Assembly: GCF_013114825.1 (NCBI RefSeq)
Contig: NZ_JAAVLX010000008.1
Coordinates: 248,001 to 312,000, forward strand
Reading direction: 5' to 3'
Source: Bradyrhizobium australiense
Lineage (GTDB): Bacteria; Pseudomonadota; Alphaproteobacteria; Rhizobiales; Xanthobacteraceae
Length of the DNA: 64,000 bases
Both the position numbers and the translations under genes were made by a program. The notes beneath the pieces were generated by a model that ran no database searches, was not told the origin of the DNA, and was given only the letters and a program-made list of their open reading frames with translations. Positions 62,451 through 64,000 of the stretch are shown here, piece by piece; within the stretch, counting starts at the first letter, position 1; each line of letters begins with the position of its first letter.

Positions 62451-62780
62451 GGGTCGATCGGGAATCGGCTAGCCCTTGTCAGACGGGAATAGGTCGGCCC
62501 TTTAAGTCCGGACCGGACAGAACTCTGGCCGGACTGTGTTGGGAATTCGTTAAGCATCCCTTGAGGCCAAAAATGGGCGCGTTACGGTGCTTTTCCGCAG
62601 CTTTTCTGCCCACTTCTCCTAGAATAGGGAATCGGATCGGCCAAAATGTCAGGAGGTACGGCTTCAGTCGAATCACAGCTTAAGCTTCTATCCTGTTGTT
62701 TTGATGCGCTTTCTTCGCACGAACGTCTGTCCGCTCAGCTCGAATCGCTACCGTTTCAGTGAGACCTTCGGAGAATCGAA
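62451..62780. other. Intergenic stretch before the small secreted protein
   Basis: Nothing recognised on either strand. It must hold the promoters of the two flanking divergent secreted-protein genes. Confidence 0.45.
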
Positions 62781-63038
62781 ATGACCAAAGCGAAGTTTTT
62801 AGTTGCTGCCGCCCTCGTCTCTACCGCGGCCTTGGCCCCAAATCTGGCAGACGCCCGCCATAATCGGCACCACCTGCACAATTGGGGCCTGCCCTACCCG
62901 ATCAGTTTCCTGCACAATTACGGACCCGGCCTGCAACCAGGCACCTTCGCCTATTACGACGGCCCCTCCACCGTGCTCTGCCGCCAGGGCGCCGCTGCCT
63001 ATATCGGCCAGGACCGCCGGCGGCATCCCTGCTACTAG
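62781..63038 (+). CDS. Small secreted protein with Cys-framed tail
   Basis: An 85-residue secreted protein: signal peptide MTKAKFLVAAALVSTAALAP (cut after about 25), a His/Asn/Tyr-rich middle (RHNRHHLHNWGLPYP), and a tail CRQGAAAYIGQDRRRHPC that matches the tail of the protein at 51970. Two cysteines likely pair. Function unknown. Confidence 0.78.
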   Translation: MTKAKFLVAAALVSTAALAPNLADARHNRHHLHNWGLPYPISFLHNYGPGLQPGTFAYYDGPSTVLCRQGAAAYIGQDRRRHPCY

Positions 63039-63086
63039 CTTCTGCAGCTGGCTCTATCAGGCCAAGTCTGATACGAGCCAGCGCAA

Positions 63087-63163
63087 GCGCTCGTAGCTCA
63101 GCTGGATAGAGCATCGGATTTCGATTCCGAGGGTCGGGAGTTCGAATCTCTCCGAGCGCGCCA
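63087..63163 (+). tRNA. tRNA-Arg (anticodon TCG)
   Basis: Acceptor GCGCTCG pairs with CGAGCGC; D arm GCTCAGCTGGATAGAGC; anticodon stem TCGGA / TCCGA around TTTCGAT (anticodon TCG); T arm GGGAGTTCGAATCTCTC; 3' CCA encoded. Standard class I length of 77. No integrase gene or duplicated 3' end seen nearby. Confidence 0.95.
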
Positions 63164-63253
63164 TTTCGGAATCCGCTATCGCAGCCAAAATCGGCCGTTC
63201 TTCGATTGAATCCGTCAAGTTGAGTGCACTGTCACCGCAATAACACCGCCGCG

Positions 63254-63538
63254 CTAGTCGGCTGCGTCCTTGGTCGCGGCTTCGAAACTCTTTGTGTCGA
63301 AGGCCGGCATACTTTGGACCCGCCCCAGACCCTGGGTCGCGTACCAGACGGAGAACGCGAGCATCGCCCCCTCATTCGGAGCATCGACGATGTCGACGAA
63401 ATCGTAGTAGCCCTGCGTGTAGTGGATCGACTCGACCTTGATGCCCAGCTTGTCGAGCTTTGCCTTGGCCTTGCCGATCCGCTCCGATTGCTTGCTAGCC
63501 CACTCCGGGCTCAGATTACCAAGCAGCACATATTTCAT
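63254..63538 (-). CDS. GYD-domain protein
   Basis: A 94-residue ferredoxin-fold protein of the GYD family. It starts MKYVLLGNLSPEWASK and carries SIHYTQGYYDFVDIVDAPNEG, with the GYYDFVDI core that names the family. GGAGG precedes the ATG, which fixes the start over an upstream open frame. Function unknown. Confidence 0.9.
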   Translation of the reverse strand: MKYVLLGNLSPEWASKQSERIGKAKAKLDKLGIKVESIHYTQGYYDFVDIVDAPNEGAMLAFSVWYATQGLGRVQSMPAFDTKSFEAATKDAAD

Positions 63539-63676
63539 GGCCACCTCCACGTGAGCTTGATCATTTGCGCGAAGGACCACACGATTATACGCCTTCCGGC
63601 GACCCGCGCCTATGCCGTTTCGCATCGCCGGAATGGCGGGGCACGGGTTCCCCGACCCCATCTCGGCCGACGAGCC

Positions 63677-64000
63677 CTATAACCAGCGCCGTACCCGCGC
63701 GCGGTAGCGGCGATAGACGTCCCCGAACTTGCGCTCGAGATAGGCTTCCTCGCGGGTGATCACACCGTAGTGGATGACAAGCGCGAAGGGCACCAGCGTG
63801 ATCAACAGCCAGAGACTGTTGAAGACAATAGCCAAGCCGATGAGCCCCAGCACCATGCCGAGATAGATCGGGTTGCGCGTGAAGCGGTAGGGCCCAGTCT
63901 CCACGATGGTCGTGGTCGGCTGGTTGGTGGGAACGCTTGAGCCGGCCCTAATCATGGTAGAGATCGCCCACGCGAACAGCGCCAGCGCAAGGGCAAACAC
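63677..64000 (-). CDS. Isoprenylcysteine-carboxyl-methyltransferase-like protein, partial
   Basis: The last 107 residues of a membrane methyltransferase of the ICMT/PEMT group, cut by the window end. The signature GPYRFTRNPIYLGM and the closing EEAYLERKFGDVYRRYRARV are present with two or more helices. The start lies beyond the right edge. Bacterial members methylate lipids or small amines; substrate unknown. Confidence 0.88.
   Translation of the reverse strand: MFALALALFAWAISTMIRAGSSVPTNQPTTTIVETGPYRFTRNPIYLGMVLGLIGLAIVFNSLWLLITLVPFALVIHYGVITREEAYLERKFGDVYRRYRARVRRWL

Noticed and set aside
63087..63163. Genomic island at tRNA-Arg
   Set aside because: Neighbours are ordinary genes; no integrase or repeat of the tRNA end within the window.
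1..64000. CRISPR array, prophage or biosynthetic gene cluster
   Set aside because: No regularly spaced repeats, cas, phage structural, or assembly-line genes were seen.

Overview
The window reads as chromosomal DNA of a Bradyrhizobium-like alphaproteobacterium. Evidence is gene content rather than a marker gene: high GC, MipZ and ClpS of alphaproteobacterial type, a phasin with PhaR-type operators, CtrA-type boxes, the short rhizobial intergenic repeats, and many small conserved proteins typical of Bradyrhizobium and Rhodopseudomonas. No rRNA, prophage, transposase, CRISPR array or replication origin was seen.

Layout. 0-9 kb: clpS, a wrecked TadG-like pilus gene, a phasin, a SPOR-tailed D,D-carboxypeptidase, a VWA/DnaJ pair, a lipase-like hydrolase, and an MmyB-type regulator divergent from a quinone-reductase-like dehydrogenase. 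9-19 kb: mipZ, panC, DUF1489, several small membrane proteins, a glutathione transferase, DUF599, a TonB/TolA-like protein, an aldo/keto reductase, an HTH regulator under a perfect CtrA box, and mgtE. 19-27.5 kb: two tandem secreted NodB-fold deacetylases, a lipoprotein under a second perfect CtrA box, tRNA-Leu, a fliN-like gene divergent from lipB. 27.6-30.5 kb: two mirrored LysR/tautomerase cassettes. 30.5-36.7 kb: a hybrid histidine kinase, an epimerase pseudogene, a sulfite-dehydrogenase pair (soxC plus a monohaem cytochrome), acylphosphatase overlapping oxaloacetate decarboxylase. 36.8-46.4 kb: pccA, a secreted nuclease-like protein, a second hybrid kinase, a large GGDEF/EAL protein and a frameshifted SemiSWEET. 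46.5-52.7 kb: a run of stress-type genes (PAP2, DUF892, PPC/DUF296, PfpI, a duplicated DUF6328, zinc ribbon, Crp/Fnr, CsbD-like), several with EcfG-like promoter motifs. 52.8-64 kb: a secreted phosphodiesterase-like enzyme, three tiny genes, 1-Cys peroxiredoxin, a chemoreceptor, a drug/metabolite exporter, a collapsed cation/proton antiporter gene, a ClpP-like secreted protein, tRNA-Arg, a GYD protein and a truncated isoprenylcysteine-methyltransferase-like gene.

How it fits together. Most of the window is ordinary housekeeping and envelope biology. The parts that hang together as units are the phasin with its two operators, the mirrored tautomerase cassettes, the soxCD-like pair, the acylphosphatase/decarboxylase operon, and the 46.5-52.7 kb stress cluster. 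At least five gene remnants (tadG, TIGR01777 epimerase, ABC substrate-binding leader, SemiSWEET, CPA2 antiporter) show active gene decay. I did not find a clear novel multi-gene system; the best candidates for something undescribed are the CtrA-box-controlled lipoprotein and HTH gene, and the stress cluster.
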